NCBI GenBank assembly: GCA_032622095.1
Contig: CP136062.1
Span: 151,646,875-151,710,874 of the forward strand
DNA length: 64,000 nt
Origin: Siphonodentalium dalli
Lineage: Eukaryota > Mollusca > Scaphopoda > Gadilida > Siphonodentaliidae
Direction: 5' to 3'
Shown: positions 32,900 through 44,364 of the stretch, in pieces
How positions within the stretch are numbered: position 1 is the stretch's first letter
How the letters are laid out: each line of letters opens with the position of its first letter
Made by a program: the position numbers and the translations under genes
The notes under the pieces: model-generated
Seen by the model: only the letters and a program-made list of their open reading frames with translations
Told to the model about the DNA's origin: nothing
Databases searched by the model: none

Positions 32900-34250
32900 C
32901 ATTAACACATGCAACAGAGAGATTATATTTTCAATGCAACGTAAGGCATAACGCATACCTTATACGGCATGCATCATGACGTTTCTTGTTTTCAATTGAT
33001 AAAAGATGGCAGCTGTCTTGAAATCGAAGGAAAAATTGACTTGTATTTATGTCAATAATTAAAGTGTTGTTTGTTGGGATTTGACAGGTTTAACATTATC
33101 GTAGTATTAATTTATTGCATATAGATTGATTTGCAATGTTGCATTTATTCAATTATCGAATATGTTAGCTGCAATTATTAATCGGAAGTTCTGCGTAACA
33201 TAGTGACCGTGTGAATGTTTTAATGCAGCAAACAGACTGTGGCAACGTAACATACGGACCAAAGCAACGGACTCGTCTGAACGCTACTTTAATCTGTTGG
33301 TTGAGCGTGAAACTAGATAGTGCAAAAATACATGTTTGGTTTTGTTTGGCAGGATCGGGATATACATTCACATATGATGTAAGCTGTTGCCTCATATATG
33401 TAGAGATCAGCAGTGGGATGTACGAAGCTTGTTTATTATACCCAAGACATTAATTCCCGTGTATCCTCATGTTGCATTTTTTGGTGATCGGTCGTCTGTA
33501 TCAGTTGATAACACGATCATCGTCTTATATAGGCCTGAATTTTCATTGACTGTATATGAAGTCACAATGGCACAATACACCTGCAATACTTTTCCATGAC
33601 TATACCAGAAATCAAAATGCCGAAAGCAAAACATAATGTGAAAAATCCAAAATGAATTAGAGCATCTATTACTGCCATTGATCAACCTTCATGACCCATG
33701 ACACAACAGCAACATTGACTCGGCAATATAAACCGTTAATCTCAATGTCAATTATCTGACATTATAAATGATGATCTTATCAAACAATCATGCCATAGCA
33801 TGCAATGGGAGACCGTATATAAACACACAATGGTAAAATACCCAATGAAACCATGGCAATAGCCAATCACAATGAAGCTTCTCCCCACACGGACTATATA
33901 AATGCGAGGTAATCCGTACTTTTTCACAAACCACATTTGGTCCCGAATGAGGATTTACAATAATCGAAACGCGTTGACCATGTAGCGAAGGATTAGTTTT
34001 TTACTGGTGTTTTTCCTGGAGAATTCATTTTCTCATATACCTAACCTATGCTACAATAAACTCGCAATACTTTTCCATGAGTATTTGCCATTGATACACG
34101 CATGAGTATAATACACAAGCTTCATACATCTCATGGCCAGATATACAGAATGTGAGTGAAAACCAATGAAGAGATGTATAGGTCATTAATGTTAATGAAT
34201 AATATGTTGGTTGGCCAACACTAATGTCTAAAGAAATATATAGAATATGT
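32900..34250. other. Low-repeat stretch, no gene confirmed
   Basis: One of the few stretches without recognised repeats. Open frames of 70-80 codons on both strands (33211-33453 plus; 33165-33395 minus) overlap and show no domain. A possible small exon 33356-33381 (acceptor gttttgtttggcag, donor gat/gtaagc) has no partner. Confidence 0.45.
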
Positions 34251-34256
34251 AATATA

Positions 34257-34384
34257 TGTTATTAATTGGTTGTTTCCATATTGGCTGAGTTATGAGGCCG
34301 AGGTCTGTTGTATTGGCCTGAGGCTAATGCGACAGACCGAGGCCTCATAACTCGGTCAATGTGGAAACAACCAATTAATAAGGA
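34257..34384. repeat. Foldback of about 128 bp
   Basis: 'ttattaattggttgtttcca' + 'tattggctgagttatgaggccgaggtctg' is answered by its complement, with a short loop around 34315-34325. No family relatives seen elsewhere in the window. Confidence 0.9.
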
Positions 34385-34839
34385 TTTTATTAATTAGCAA
34401 AATTGGCAATTGTTATTTCACAGGCTTAATATATTAACATAGATATACACCATTGTGCGCTTTATTAAATTAACAATTATTCCTGCAATTTTTATTCTTG
34501 TGAACTTAGTGAATAACTTGAAGCGATTTCACAGTACTGTCTGTTTCCACTGGGAATTATATTGATACGGATAGTAGTTCATCCACATATATTTACTCCC
34601 AAAAAACAGTGACAGTCCGTAATTCATCCGAAAACAACTGTAATCTATCTTCCGTCGACCCAATATTCTTCGCCGATCGAGCTAATTACGTATGACGTCA
34701 TTTACGTTACCTTGACTTATTGGCCGCGTTTTCTACTTATTGGCCGACTTTTTGTTACTTATGACGCGGGCAGCGTTCTACTTATTGCGGCCGATAACCT
34801 ATAGCTAATTAATAATACAGTATAAAGAAAAAAGTGAAA

Positions 34840-35186
34840 CAAGCCTGGATATAGTGTGTCTGATATTTGAAGAATGAGGTCCCCAGAGGGTGAATTTAGT
34901 GATGCTAGCATCACTAAATTCACCCTCTGGGGACCTCATTCTGCTTAGGGACTTCTAGGAAGTATCTATATTCTCAAATTAACATTGTTTTTTGTTACTT
35001 TTTCCCTTCTGTTCAGTTTCTATATCCCCTAATGTTCAGAAGATAACTTGTATAATCGAGGGGACTAATGTGAACATAACCAACTTCAACTGGGGAACTT
35101 CAATCTGATCCTACGTCTCACATGGCAGTTGAGGCCTATGCAGAATGAGGTTCCCAGAGGGTGAAATTTGTGAAATCCACTTTCTT
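34840..35186 (+). mobile_element. A family MITE, right end replaced
   Basis: CAAGCCTGGATATAGTGTG, an end hairpin with almost no loop ('gatgctagcatc'), internal part, then cut at 'cccagagggtgaaattt' where the satellite-flanking repeat begins. Confidence 0.75.
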
Positions 35187-35436
35187 TGATAAAATCTTTA
35201 TGACGAGTGTGGAATGGTAATGCTTCCTAAATATCACAACATCAAATTATGGCACCAAGATATGGCATCGAAACACGGAGTAACAAGACCCATAAGTACA
35301 TTTTCACCATTGAAAAAACAAATGGTATAGTAAATTAAATTAATCCAACTGCAATTCATCTTTCATCTGGAAAATAACAAAAACACATGTACTAATTAAG
35401 TTAACGTATTGACCAATTCAGCCTCACATGACAATG
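35187..35436 (+). repeat. Direct repeat flanking the satellite, left copy
   Basis: Shares 'aatgcttc', 'atatcacaacatc', 'atggcaccaaga', 'ttcatcttt', 'atctggaaaataa' and 'acatgtactaa' in the same order with 38520-38860. The two copies bracket the satellite plus retrotransposon. Confidence 0.7.
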
Positions 35437-36462
35437 TCACAAATGTAACCCAGCACATGTCTTCTGTATACACACAATGTAATATGACCCAGCAATTGTA
35501 TTCTGTATACACACAGTGTAATATAACCCAGCACTTGTCATCTCTATATTCATGCATTGTAATATGACCCAGCACTTGTATTCTGTACACACACAGTGTA
35601 ATATGACCCAGCACTTGTATTCTTATACACACATTGTAATATGACCCAGCACTTGTATTCTGTATACACACAGTGTAATATAACTCAGCACTTGTTTCTG
35701 TATACACACAGTGTAATATGACCCATCATTGTATTCTGTATACACACAGTGTAATATGACCCATCATTGTATTCTGTATACACACAGTGTAATATGACCC
35801 ATCATTGTATTCTGTATACACACAGTGTAATATAACTCAGCACTTGTATTCTGTATACACACAGTGTAATATGACCCAGCACTTGTATTCTGTACACACA
35901 CAGTGTAATATGACCCATCATTGTATTCTGTATACACACAGTGTAATATGACCCATCATTGTATTCTGTATACACACAGTGTAATATGACCCATCATTGT
36001 ATTCTGTATACGCACAGTGTAATATGACCCATCATTGTATTCTGTACACACACAGTGTAATATGACCCATCATTGTATTCTGTATACACACAGTGTAATA
36101 TGACCCATCATTGTATTCTGTATACACACAGTGTAATATAACCCAGCACTTGTTTTCTGTATCATGCATTGTAATATAACCCAGCACTTGTCATCTCTAT
36201 ATTCATGCATTGTAATATGACCCAGCACTTGTATTCTGTACACACACAGTGTAATATGACCCAGCACTTGTATTATGTATACACACAGTGTAATATGACC
36301 CAGCACTTGTATTCTGTACACACACAGAGTAATATACCTCAGAATTTGTATTCTGTATCATGCATTGTAATATAACTCGGCACTTGTATTCTGTATACAC
36401 ACAGTGTAATATAACTCGGCACTTGTATTCTGTACACACACAGTGTAATATGACCCATCATT
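35437..36462 (-). repeat. 38/39-bp satellite array, left block
   Basis: About 27 units of 'tgtattctgtatacacacag' + 'tgtaatatgacccatcat' (38 bp) or '...cccagcact' (39 bp). The 39-bp form is 13 codons, giving the open repeat CWVILHCVYTEYK on the minus strand; 38-bp units break that frame. The open frames are shadows, not a protein. Confidence 0.95.
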
Positions 36463-37506
36463 AATAATAATAATAATAATAATATAGAGTATTTGTATAG
36501 CGCCATATCCCGTATGGCTCATGGCGCTGAACAATTCACACAAACGCAGTCACACACATTCACACTATAACATATACGCAATAAATAATATGCATGTATT
36601 TCAATAATTAAGTCTCCTCAACGTTTTCTGATGTTATTTGTCCGAAATGGGAGATGAATAGGTGAGTTTTTAGGGCCGATTTGAATGTTTCCAAACAGTC
36701 AGACTGTTTCACCTCTTTGGGAAGGTTGTTCCAAATGGTCGGCCCGTAGACCTCGAAAGAACGGCGACCAAAGTACATCAGATCTCGTTTAGGTACAACC
36801 ATCGCATTCGCATCCTGTGATCGAAGTGGTCGAGCAGGTACATATTTGACCAACAATGTATCAATATATGGTGGCAAAGCATTATCAATATCCGACTTTC
36901 TATAACACAAAGTAGCATGTTTGTACACAATTCGTTCAAATATGGGAAGCCAATGTAATTTATACAACAGTGGGGTAACATGATCAAATTTGCCTGCACG
37001 GCACACAATTTTTGCAGCAATATTAACAATTTTTTGAAGTTTGTGAAGTTGATAATCTGGGAGTCCTGCTAAAATAGAATTACAGTAATCGATTTTGGAT
37101 AACACAAATGAGGACATCAATATTTGTGTGGATTGTTCGGAGATATATGGACGTACATGCGAAATGCGCCGGAGCTCCATATATAAGGACCTGCATAGGT
37201 TGCTGATGTGAGATGACATTGAGAAGTTTTTGTCGATGGTCACACCGAGGTTTTTAATAACATCAGAAAATTCAATTACACTGTCGCCGATGAGCGTGGC
37301 ATTAAGACTGACCCCCTTCAACCGAGCGTTAGTTCCACAAAGCATAATTTCAGTTTTGCTTTCGTTAAGTTTGAGTTTGTTGATCTCCATCCATGTTTTA
37401 ACTTCTGAAACGCATGTCTGAACTTGAGAAATTGCTTCGTCTAAGATCGATGGCTCAACTGATATGTACATTTGGGTATCGTCTGCATACATGTGATACT
37501 GTATAC
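36463..37506 (-). mobile_element. 5'-truncated CR1/L2-like non-LTR retrotransposon
   Basis: The 3' end, read on the minus strand, is 'ggcgctatacaaatactcta' followed by (att)n, typical of CR1/L2-type elements that end in a short microsatellite instead of poly-A. The 5' side stops just before the YADD codons. Satellite sequence continues on both sides, and 'aatg' of one monomer appears at both junctions, so the insertion point lies inside a monomer. Confidence 0.85.
36608..37503 (-). pseudogene. Reverse transcriptase C-terminal fragment
   Basis: About 298 residues of intact frame ending at a stop (36608). It opens with the RT catalytic box HMYADDTQMYIS and continues with the thumb-type order of LINE proteins: KLKLNESKTEIMLCG, NLGVTIDKNFSMSSHISNLC, LPDYQLHKLQKIVNIAAKIV, LHWLPIFERIVYK, GRRSFEVYGPTIWNNLP, FKSALKTHLF. 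Upstream palm and fingers, endonuclease and ORF1 are missing, so it cannot act alone. The first 14 or so codons of the open frame are satellite sequence. A full ORF2 would be roughly 900 residues. That the frame is intact suggests a fairly recent insertion. Confidence 0.93.
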
Positions 37507-38437
37507 ATTGTATTCTGTATGCACACAGTGTAATATAACTCAGCACTTGTTTTCTGTATCATGCATTGTAATATGACCCAGCACTTGTATTCTGTACACA
37601 CACAGTGTAATATGACCCAGCACTTGTATTCTGTATACACACAGTGTAATATGACCCAGCACTTGTATTCTGTACACACACAGTGTAATATGACCCATCA
37701 TTGTATTCTGTATACACACAGTGTAATATGACCCATCATTGTATTCTGTATACACACAGTGTAATATGACCCATCATTGTATTCTGTATACACACAGTGT
37801 AATATAACTCAGCACTTGTATTCTGTATACACACAATGTAATATGACCCATCATTGTATTCTGTATACACACAGTGTAATATGACCCATCATTGTATTCT
37901 GTATACACACAGTGTAATATGACCCATCATTGTATTCTGTATACACACAGTGTAATATAACTCAGCACTTGTTTTCTGTATCATGCATTGTGATATGACC
38001 CAGCACTTGTATTCTGTACACACACAGTGTAATATGACCCATCATTGTATTCTGTATACACACAGTGTAATATGACCCATCATTGTATTCTGTATACACA
38101 CAGTGTAATATGACCCATCATTGTATTCTGTATACACACAGTGTAATATGACCCAGCACTTGTATTCTGTATACACACAGTGTAATATGACCCAGCACTT
38201 GTATTCTGTATACACACATTGTAATATGACCCAGCACTTGTATTCTGTATACACACAGAGTAATATACCTCAGCATTTGTTTTCTGTATCATGCATTGTA
38301 ATATAACTCAGCACTTGTATTCTGTACACACACAGTGTAATATAACTCGGCACTTGTATTCTGTATACACACAGTGTAATATAACTCGGCACTTGTATTC
38401 TGTATACACACAGTGTAATATGACCCGGCACTTGTCT
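37507..38437 (-). repeat. 38/39-bp satellite array, right block
   Basis: Continuation of the 35437 array, about 24 units. 'cccatcat' and 'cccagcact' variants occur in runs. Higher-order repetition is visible: the series with 'atcatgcattgtaatat' recurs near 36165, 36360, 37560, 37980 and 38290. Confidence 0.95.
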
Positions 38438-38519
38438 TTTGTACAATCACGTGGTGAATTTTATTCATGTTTTGTCTGGATATCATTTTGAATGATTTCC
38501 ACTCAATCCTTCTTTTTAA

Positions 38520-38860
38520 AAATTCCTTATAAAGTAAAGTGTGTGGGATGGAAGCGCCTCCTGATTATCAAAATATGGCACAAAAACATGGCATGTGTGA
38601 GATGGCAATGCTTCAATGAATATCACAACATCGAAATATGGCACCAAGACATCGTATAAAACACGGTGTAGGAAGACCAATATATTCATCTTCACCAAAA
38701 CCAATTCTTTGATTTTCTCACTTCACTTGTTCTGTTTTCGTCTTTCGTCTGGAAAATTTGAAAAAACAAATTGTGTAATAAATTAAATTAATACAAAAGG
38801 AATTCATCTTTTATCTGGAAAATAAAAAAACATGTACTAAGTTAACTTATTGTCCAAATG
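38520..38860 (+). repeat. Direct repeat flanking the satellite, right copy
   Basis: Counterpart of 35187-35436, longer and with an internal partial duplication ('atggcacaaaaacatggca' / 'atggcaccaagacatcgta'). Confidence 0.7.
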
Positions 38861-38994
38861 CAACTTGGCTGAAATTAGGACAAATCCAATATGCCACAAG
38901 ACTTGATCGCCTCAAATCACATGAGAAGCTTTTTGTGGAGAAAAATTCAACAAAATGCATAATTCCCGAAGAGGTTCATGTAAAGTTTTCATAA

Positions 38995-39158
38995 TTTCAA
39001 TCTGATCCTGGGTCTGCCATAGCAATTGAGGCTTCAGCAGAATGAGGTTCCCAGAGGGTGAATTTGGTGATGTTAGCCCACCATGTGGGGTAGTGTTACT
39101 AAATTCAACCTCTGGGGACCTCAATCTGCAAATGACAGACACACAATTTCAAGGCTTG
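38995..39158 (-). mobile_element. A family MITE, right half
   Basis: Internal 'aatctgatcctgggtctgcc', right-end hairpin 'gaggttcccagagggtgaat' and complement, end 'cacaatttcaaggcttg'. Confidence 0.8.
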
Positions 39159-39286
39159 TGTATGGTTATAGGTATATACCCTCGGATAATAACAATCACC
39201 ACTTGAGCGCAGTCCAAACCGACGAAATATGAAGAGCAAATTAGGCAGTGCAATGGTAGCTTCTCAAACCATAGCATGTGACTTAA

Positions 39287-39497
39287 CCCTTTCAGTGCAA
39301 AGTACGATTTTTGTATCAACCCATATTTCCTTGATCATTTTTCAAATTTATTGATTATAATAATGTGATACATTGATGGAAAGAGCTCTTTAATAGAGCT
39401 CTTTCCATCAATGTATCACATTATTATAATCAATAAATTTGAAAAATGATCAAGGAAATATGGGTTGATACAAAAATCGGACTTGGCACTGAAAGGG
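39287..39497. mobile_element. 211-bp near-perfect hairpin, T1 foldback, TTAA flanks
   Basis: CCCTTTCAGTGC ... GCACTGAAAGGG between TTAA (39283-39286) and TTAA (39498-39501). The arms are about 103 bp with only about five differences, all near the tips, and a loop of a few bases (ttaat). The sequence inside the tips ('cgatttttgtatcaaccca') is the right end of T1 in both arms, so this is a T1 derivative made of two inverted right ends. Confidence 0.96.
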
Positions 39498-39533
39498 TTA
39501 ATTGCTTGCATTATATTACAAGTGCAATCTTAA

Positions 39534-39786
39534 CCCTTTCACGAAGATAGCTGAGCTGGTGCAGCATTAAACATCCTGTGCCAGTGCATTCACTTATATA
39601 AGCAAGTCTCCCAAGGGAGCCTGCCATATATAAGAGAATACACTAGCTTACAAGGTCAAGGTAAATATTGTTAAGCCAATGCATTCTCTTATATAAGCGA
39701 GGCTCCCTATGGGAGACTCGTATATATAATAGAATGCATTTGCAAGGGTTTTCGCAAAATTTCAAAAAGCTCGAGTCATGGAATGG
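39534..39786 (+). mobile_element. T4 TTAA-type MITE
   Basis: TTAACCCTTTCACGAAGATAG ... 'gctcgagtcatggaatgg' + taaa. It carries 'gctggtgcagcattaaacatcctgtgcc' and two module hairpins (39578-39645, 39676-39745). Confidence 0.85.
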
Positions 39787-40039
39787 TAAATGCTTTCATC
39801 AATTTATGTTTCCTCAATTATTCTGCCAAACCAGTTAGTTTTTGTTTTCAGTGAAAGAGCAAATATGAGGTGAGAATTGTTTGGTATAAGGATTATAATT
39901 CTGACTTCAGATTGGTTAGTTTGAATTAGAGAAATTATAAGTTATCTCAGAGATTTAACCCTTTACCCAACAAAACGGCCCTGTGCCAATGCATTCTCTT
40001 ATATATGCATATATAAGAGAATGCATTGGCTTAACACAT

Positions 40040-42667
40040 ATTAACGAGAGGCCGATCACGATCGGCAGATGTTTAACCCATACCTTGGCGATAGCGATCT
40101 TTTTATGAGTGCAAGAATTTCAACAATTCACAGCGTACTATTATTTATTAGTTTCATAGTGGAATCAGACATATTGAGCAACTTGCTCATTTAAACACAA
40201 TAGGAAGATGGATATGACATTCAATTTCAACCTATTCGGTCACTCCAACAGAGATACATGTATGTGTGATAGATTGATAAAGATAATTATACCCAAACAC
40301 AGTCAGACAGATGCACCATAGCTGTTAAAGATATAATTGTTACAATATTAACATCATAATAACTCTATTTATTTAATTCTTACAATGGAACCTGAGTCAT
40401 AACAGATTATGTTGTTGTGTTAGCTGCATAGTAAAAGTTATGGGATGATTGAGATTAGAGACCAACAAACACCTGAACATCTATATAAGTGAGGGGTGTA
40501 TAGACCTTGATATTAAATATGATTGATAATGGTTGGATATAAAATATTTTAATACAGAATTATCAGATAACTAAAGGAGAGATATGAGAAGGGTCAAATT
40601 GAAAATATTAGAGTCATAACATTGGATCGCGTACAGTATACATGTACCTATGGTTAATTTGATTCTAAGCTGATCATTGGAAAGATACAATGTCTGTAAC
40701 AGCAGAAATATTATTAAATATTGGGTTAATATTCTCAAAACCATTCAATCAATACCAAAATCTATACGCATGAAGAATGTATCACAATCAACCTGAATGA
40801 GATTATAAAAGTGATTGGGTGAAAAATATTTGACCAAAAAGTCAGCTTCAAGAATACCAGAACCATTATTATTATCCTGCAGCCCAAATGCAATAGAGGG
40901 AATTTCAAAATAAGATATATCCTCAAATGATGAATATTCAATTGGTCGCTTATAATTAATAGAAATTCTTAGTGAACCTGGCCTAAGGCGAAAGAGATAA
41001 TTTAAAATCTGCGTATCAGATATTATGCGTCTATGGAATAGGTTAATTTTAATCCTGAAATACATGCAAGTGAAAAGTGGATCACGATCAACCTGGACAT
41101 AGAATAGGAGAATGAACATATGATGTGTGGAGAGTGTTAATCATTTTCAATGACATCATATGATGGAACTAATGTGTGGATAAATTGTTTTCTCAAGATA
41201 AGACAACAGTGTCTCTGTAAACAACAATTCTCTAAACAGCCATGCTCCAGAACATCCTTCACATGGACAATGGACTATTTGTATTAATGCCATGAACATG
41301 TTTCAACAGGTTGGGTTAAATTACTATTGCACACAAACTGGAGTAAAGTATCATCAATCACTTAAATTTGACAGCTCTGGGAGCAGCAGTGGTTTAGCAA
41401 AGAGTATCCAGTGTCATTTTCTGATCCCAATAAAGCAGATTACTGTGTAAAGTTGTTTGTCTTAAATTCTCACAGGGCATATACAATAGGTAGTAAATTA
41501 CTTGAATTATAAAGGGCCATAACTCTGTTAAAATATATCGGATCAAACCCAAATTTGAACTTGATCTGTATTTCGGGGTGAGGACCACATGTACCAAATT
41601 TGGTGTAGATCAGATGAAAAATGTTTTGAGTTCTAAGTAAAAATAAGTTTGAAAAGGGTTAATTAAACGATACCAAAAACCATACAGATAAAGAACGTGC
41701 TAAGAAAAACCTTGGTAAGAAATATGAGGCATATCAGAAGAAAACAGTTTGACTTAGATGGATCAGATAGCATTTGTGTGCAGGGTTAATTATTTTCTAA
41801 ACCGATCAACCGATCGATACCAAAAACTATACAGGTGAGGGGTGTGTCATTATAAACCTACATATCAAATATGAAAACAATCGGACAAAAAATAATTTGG
41901 TTACAGCATCGGATAGCTCATGCCTATGTGCGGATGCAAAGTGTTAATAATTTCTAAACCGATCAACCGATCGATACCAAAAACTATACAGGTGAGGAGT
42001 GTGTCATCATAAACATGGGAGTAAAAAATAACTCTAATTCCCATAATACAGATTTACTGCTCTCAGAGCTAAACTGATACCACTGGTAATTAATTGTAGA
42101 CTGCTATGGTTATCTGTTCAATTCTTAGTTGAAAAAGGGCCATAACTCTGGTATAAAATGTTGGATATAACCCATATTCAAACTCGATCTGTATTTTGAG
42201 TTGAGAAACTCGCATACCAAATTTGGTTCCGATCAGATAAAAAAAAAAATGAGTTATGGCAGCATGCATGAATTCTAAGTCGAAAAAGGGCCATAACTCC
42301 ATTGAAAAATATCGGATCAAACCCATATTCGAACTCGATCTGTATTTTGGTCCGAGAAACTTGCATACCAAATTTGATTCTGATCAGATAAATTTTTTTG
42401 AGTTATGGTAGCATGCATGAATTCTACGTCGAAAAAGGGCCATAACTCCGTGAAAAAAACTCGATCTGTATTTGGTGCTGACAAATTCATATACAAAATT
42501 TGGTTCCGATCAGATATAAAATGTTCGAGTTATCGCACCATGCGTAAAGTGTCTACAGACAGACAGACAGACAGACAGACAGACGGACGGACGGACGGAC
42601 GGACTAACGACGAGTGGTCAATCCAGGCAACGACACTATGTTTACCATACTATGGTATGGGTAAACA
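40040..42667 (+). mobile_element. Complete Helitron-like 'pearl' element, 2.6 kb
   Basis: Boundaries come from the interrupted T3 host: start 'attaacgagaggccgatcac', end 'ccatactatggtatgggtaaaca', inserted between two T (acacat/taaaaat). Subterminal palindrome 'ggccgatcacgatcggc' at the start. The middle parallels 24.3-25.7 kb (for example 'caaatgcaatagagggaatt'). Three core repeats lie at about 42110-42480, then the ACAG/ACGG microsatellite, then the tail hairpin. It has no coding capacity. T/T insertion without duplication fits Helentron-type elements. The open frames at 40745, 41394, 42090 and 42178 (minus) and 42405 (plus) are shadows. Confidence 0.8.
42555..42604 (+). repeat. (ACAG)n(ACGG)n microsatellite
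   Basis: About seven ACAG then five ACGG units, just before 'taacgacgagtggtcaatcc'. This is the tetranucleotide block expected near the 3' end of pearl-type elements. Confidence 0.95.
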
Positions 42668-43173
42668 TAAAAATGATAAAATTGTCAAAGAATGTAGAAA
42701 AATATTATAAAAATTGTTAAAAAATGTAAGAAAAAATTATGAAATTGTTAAATTTAAGATAAAATGGTAAATAAAGAATTATTTTAGGCCAATGCATTCT
42801 CTTATATATGCGAGGCGACCTATGGTCGCCTCGCATATATAAGAGAATGCATTGGCACAGGGCATAACTGTAACCAGCACAATGTGGTCAATGAACCGGT
42901 TCCAATGATATCCATATTTGTATGGTGTTATTGAGACAGACCGAAGATATTTTAGGCTGTTGAAGCTTTATTTGGGCGTTTTGTTGGGTAAAGGGTTAAT
43001 ACCTGGATGTTGATTTTTAGCAGAGGGGTTCAAAAAGAGACATCCAGGTATCAAATCTACATGCACACCATGTTGATAATGATCTTCTCCCAACAACATC
43101 AGCCACACAGCCTCAATTTAATTTTTATTTTCATAGGTTCTCACATTAATTCACACCAATAAGAATAATTCAG

Positions 43174-43357
43174 TGGCCGACATATGGATCTGGAGTCAGT
43201 GACGTCAAACTTGGTATGCCAGAGCAACATTACAATTGCCCCTGAAGTTTCACATGCCCATATGCCCGTTCTCTTATACCCTGCTGTCGAGGGTGGTGGG
43301 GGACATGGTGATTTGATCATGGCTACTTTGCTAATTAATACCGGATGTTCGGACAAG
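43174..43357 (+). CDS. Putative orphan exon
   Basis: Acceptor-like 'aagaataattcag' ends at 43173. A single open frame of 61 codons (MDLESVTSNLVCQSNITIAP ... EGGGGHGDLIMATLLINTGC) runs to donor GACAAG/gtatta. The GC content is above the surroundings. The minus strand is also open across it, the acceptor lacks a pyrimidine tract and no partner exon is found, so it may be a fragment of a mobile element. No family recognised. Confidence 0.3.
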
Positions 43358-43487
43358 GTATTATATTTTACCACTTCATTTTTTCATTTGTTGCTCATCA
43401 TGAACAAATAGAGGATCTCCTGTCATTCTCCCATTTATACGTTTTCTATAGCAATAAATAATTATAATGGACCCATGAACTCATTAA

Positions 43488-44358
43488 AGGCCCACTTAAT
43501 TTTTGAACCCCCAGATCACATATATAAAATATATGTCATATTATATACCATTTGAAAGAGGAAGCTCCAAAACATTGTGTTATCAACTTAATAAACCGTG
43601 AACATGTTGTTTTTGTTGAGTTACCCACATGTTTTTGTCATATAGATTGTAGTAAAAAGTGCATTATTTTCAATGGAGGGGGAATAATTCTATATCTTAT
43701 AGATATAGTTATTCCCCTTCCATTGAAAATACATCTTTAGTTTGAATTCTGTTGCATTCTGGGAGCCAAAATGGGGGGAATCTTTCTATGATTTCAGCTG
43801 TTTTCTATTTCTCTATGGGCATCTTCTGAGACACAGATGTTTCAAATGGTGATGAATTTTAGAAATTTTAATCATATTTTATGACATAGATTGTTATTAA
43901 AACCGTATATTAAGGCACTATAAACAAAGAAATAATCAGAGACTCGAACATTAACCCTTTACCCAACAAACCGGCCAAAACCGGCCAAATAAAGCTTCAA
44001 CAGCCTAAAATATCTTCGGTCTGTCTCAATAGAACCATACAAATATGGATATCATTGGAACCGGCTCCTTGACCACATTGTGATAGTTACAGTTATGCCC
44101 TGTGCCAATGCATTCTCTTATATATGCGAGTCGACCATAGGTCGCCTCGCATATATAAGAGAATGCATTGGCTTAAAAAACAACTTTTTTTAACACTTTT
44201 TACCATTTTTTCTTACATTCTTTAACAATTTTATAATTTTTAATGTGTTAAGCCAATGCATTCTCTTATATATGCGAGGCGACCTATGGTCGACTCGCAT
44301 ATATAAGAGAATGCATTGGCACAGGGCCCTTCTGTTGGGTAAAGGGTTAAATGGGCCT
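43488..44358 (+). mobile_element. T8 TTAA-bounded MITE split by T3
   Basis: AGGCCCACTTAATTTTTG ... TTAAATGGGCCT, with TTAA at 43484-43487 and 44359-44362. It contains the 'tattccccttccattgaaaat' hairpin near 43668-43733. It is interrupted at 43951-44350 by T3. Confidence 0.88.
43955..44346 (-). mobile_element. T3 TTAA-bounded MITE nested in T8
   Basis: CCCTTTACCCAACAAACCGG ... CTTCTGTTGGGTAAAGGG, TTAA on both sides, two module hairpins (44107-44169, 44256-44318). Reverse orientation and near identical to 29984-30374 and 60606-60963. Confidence 0.95.
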
Positions 44359-44364
44359 TTAACA

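Larger units (their letters stand above)
39959..42995 (+). mobile_element. T3 MITE split by a 2.6-kb Helitron-like element
   Basis: Left part 39959-40039 (CCCTTTACCCAACAAAACG, shortened module hairpin, 'ggcttaacacat') and right part 42668-42995 ('taaaaatgataaaattg', hairpin 42787-42854, 'tttgttgggtaaaggg'), with TTAA at 39955-39958 and 42996-42999. The unbroken order is seen in 29984-30374 and 43955-44346. Confidence 0.88.

Noticed and set aside
33211..33453. 80-codon open frame with several Cys residues
   Set aside because: An overlapping minus-strand frame of similar length exists, splice partners are missing, and the Cys spacing fits no domain I know.
35396..38486. Several minus-strand open frames with repeated CWVILHCVYTEYK-type peptides
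   Set aside because: They follow the 39-bp satellite unit (13 codons) and break wherever a 38-bp unit occurs. There is no start, splice or domain evidence for a repeat protein.
42405..42710. Plus-strand open frame with DRQTDRQTDGRTDGRT repeats
   Set aside because: It is the translation of the ACAG/ACGG microsatellite and tail of the Helitron-like element.
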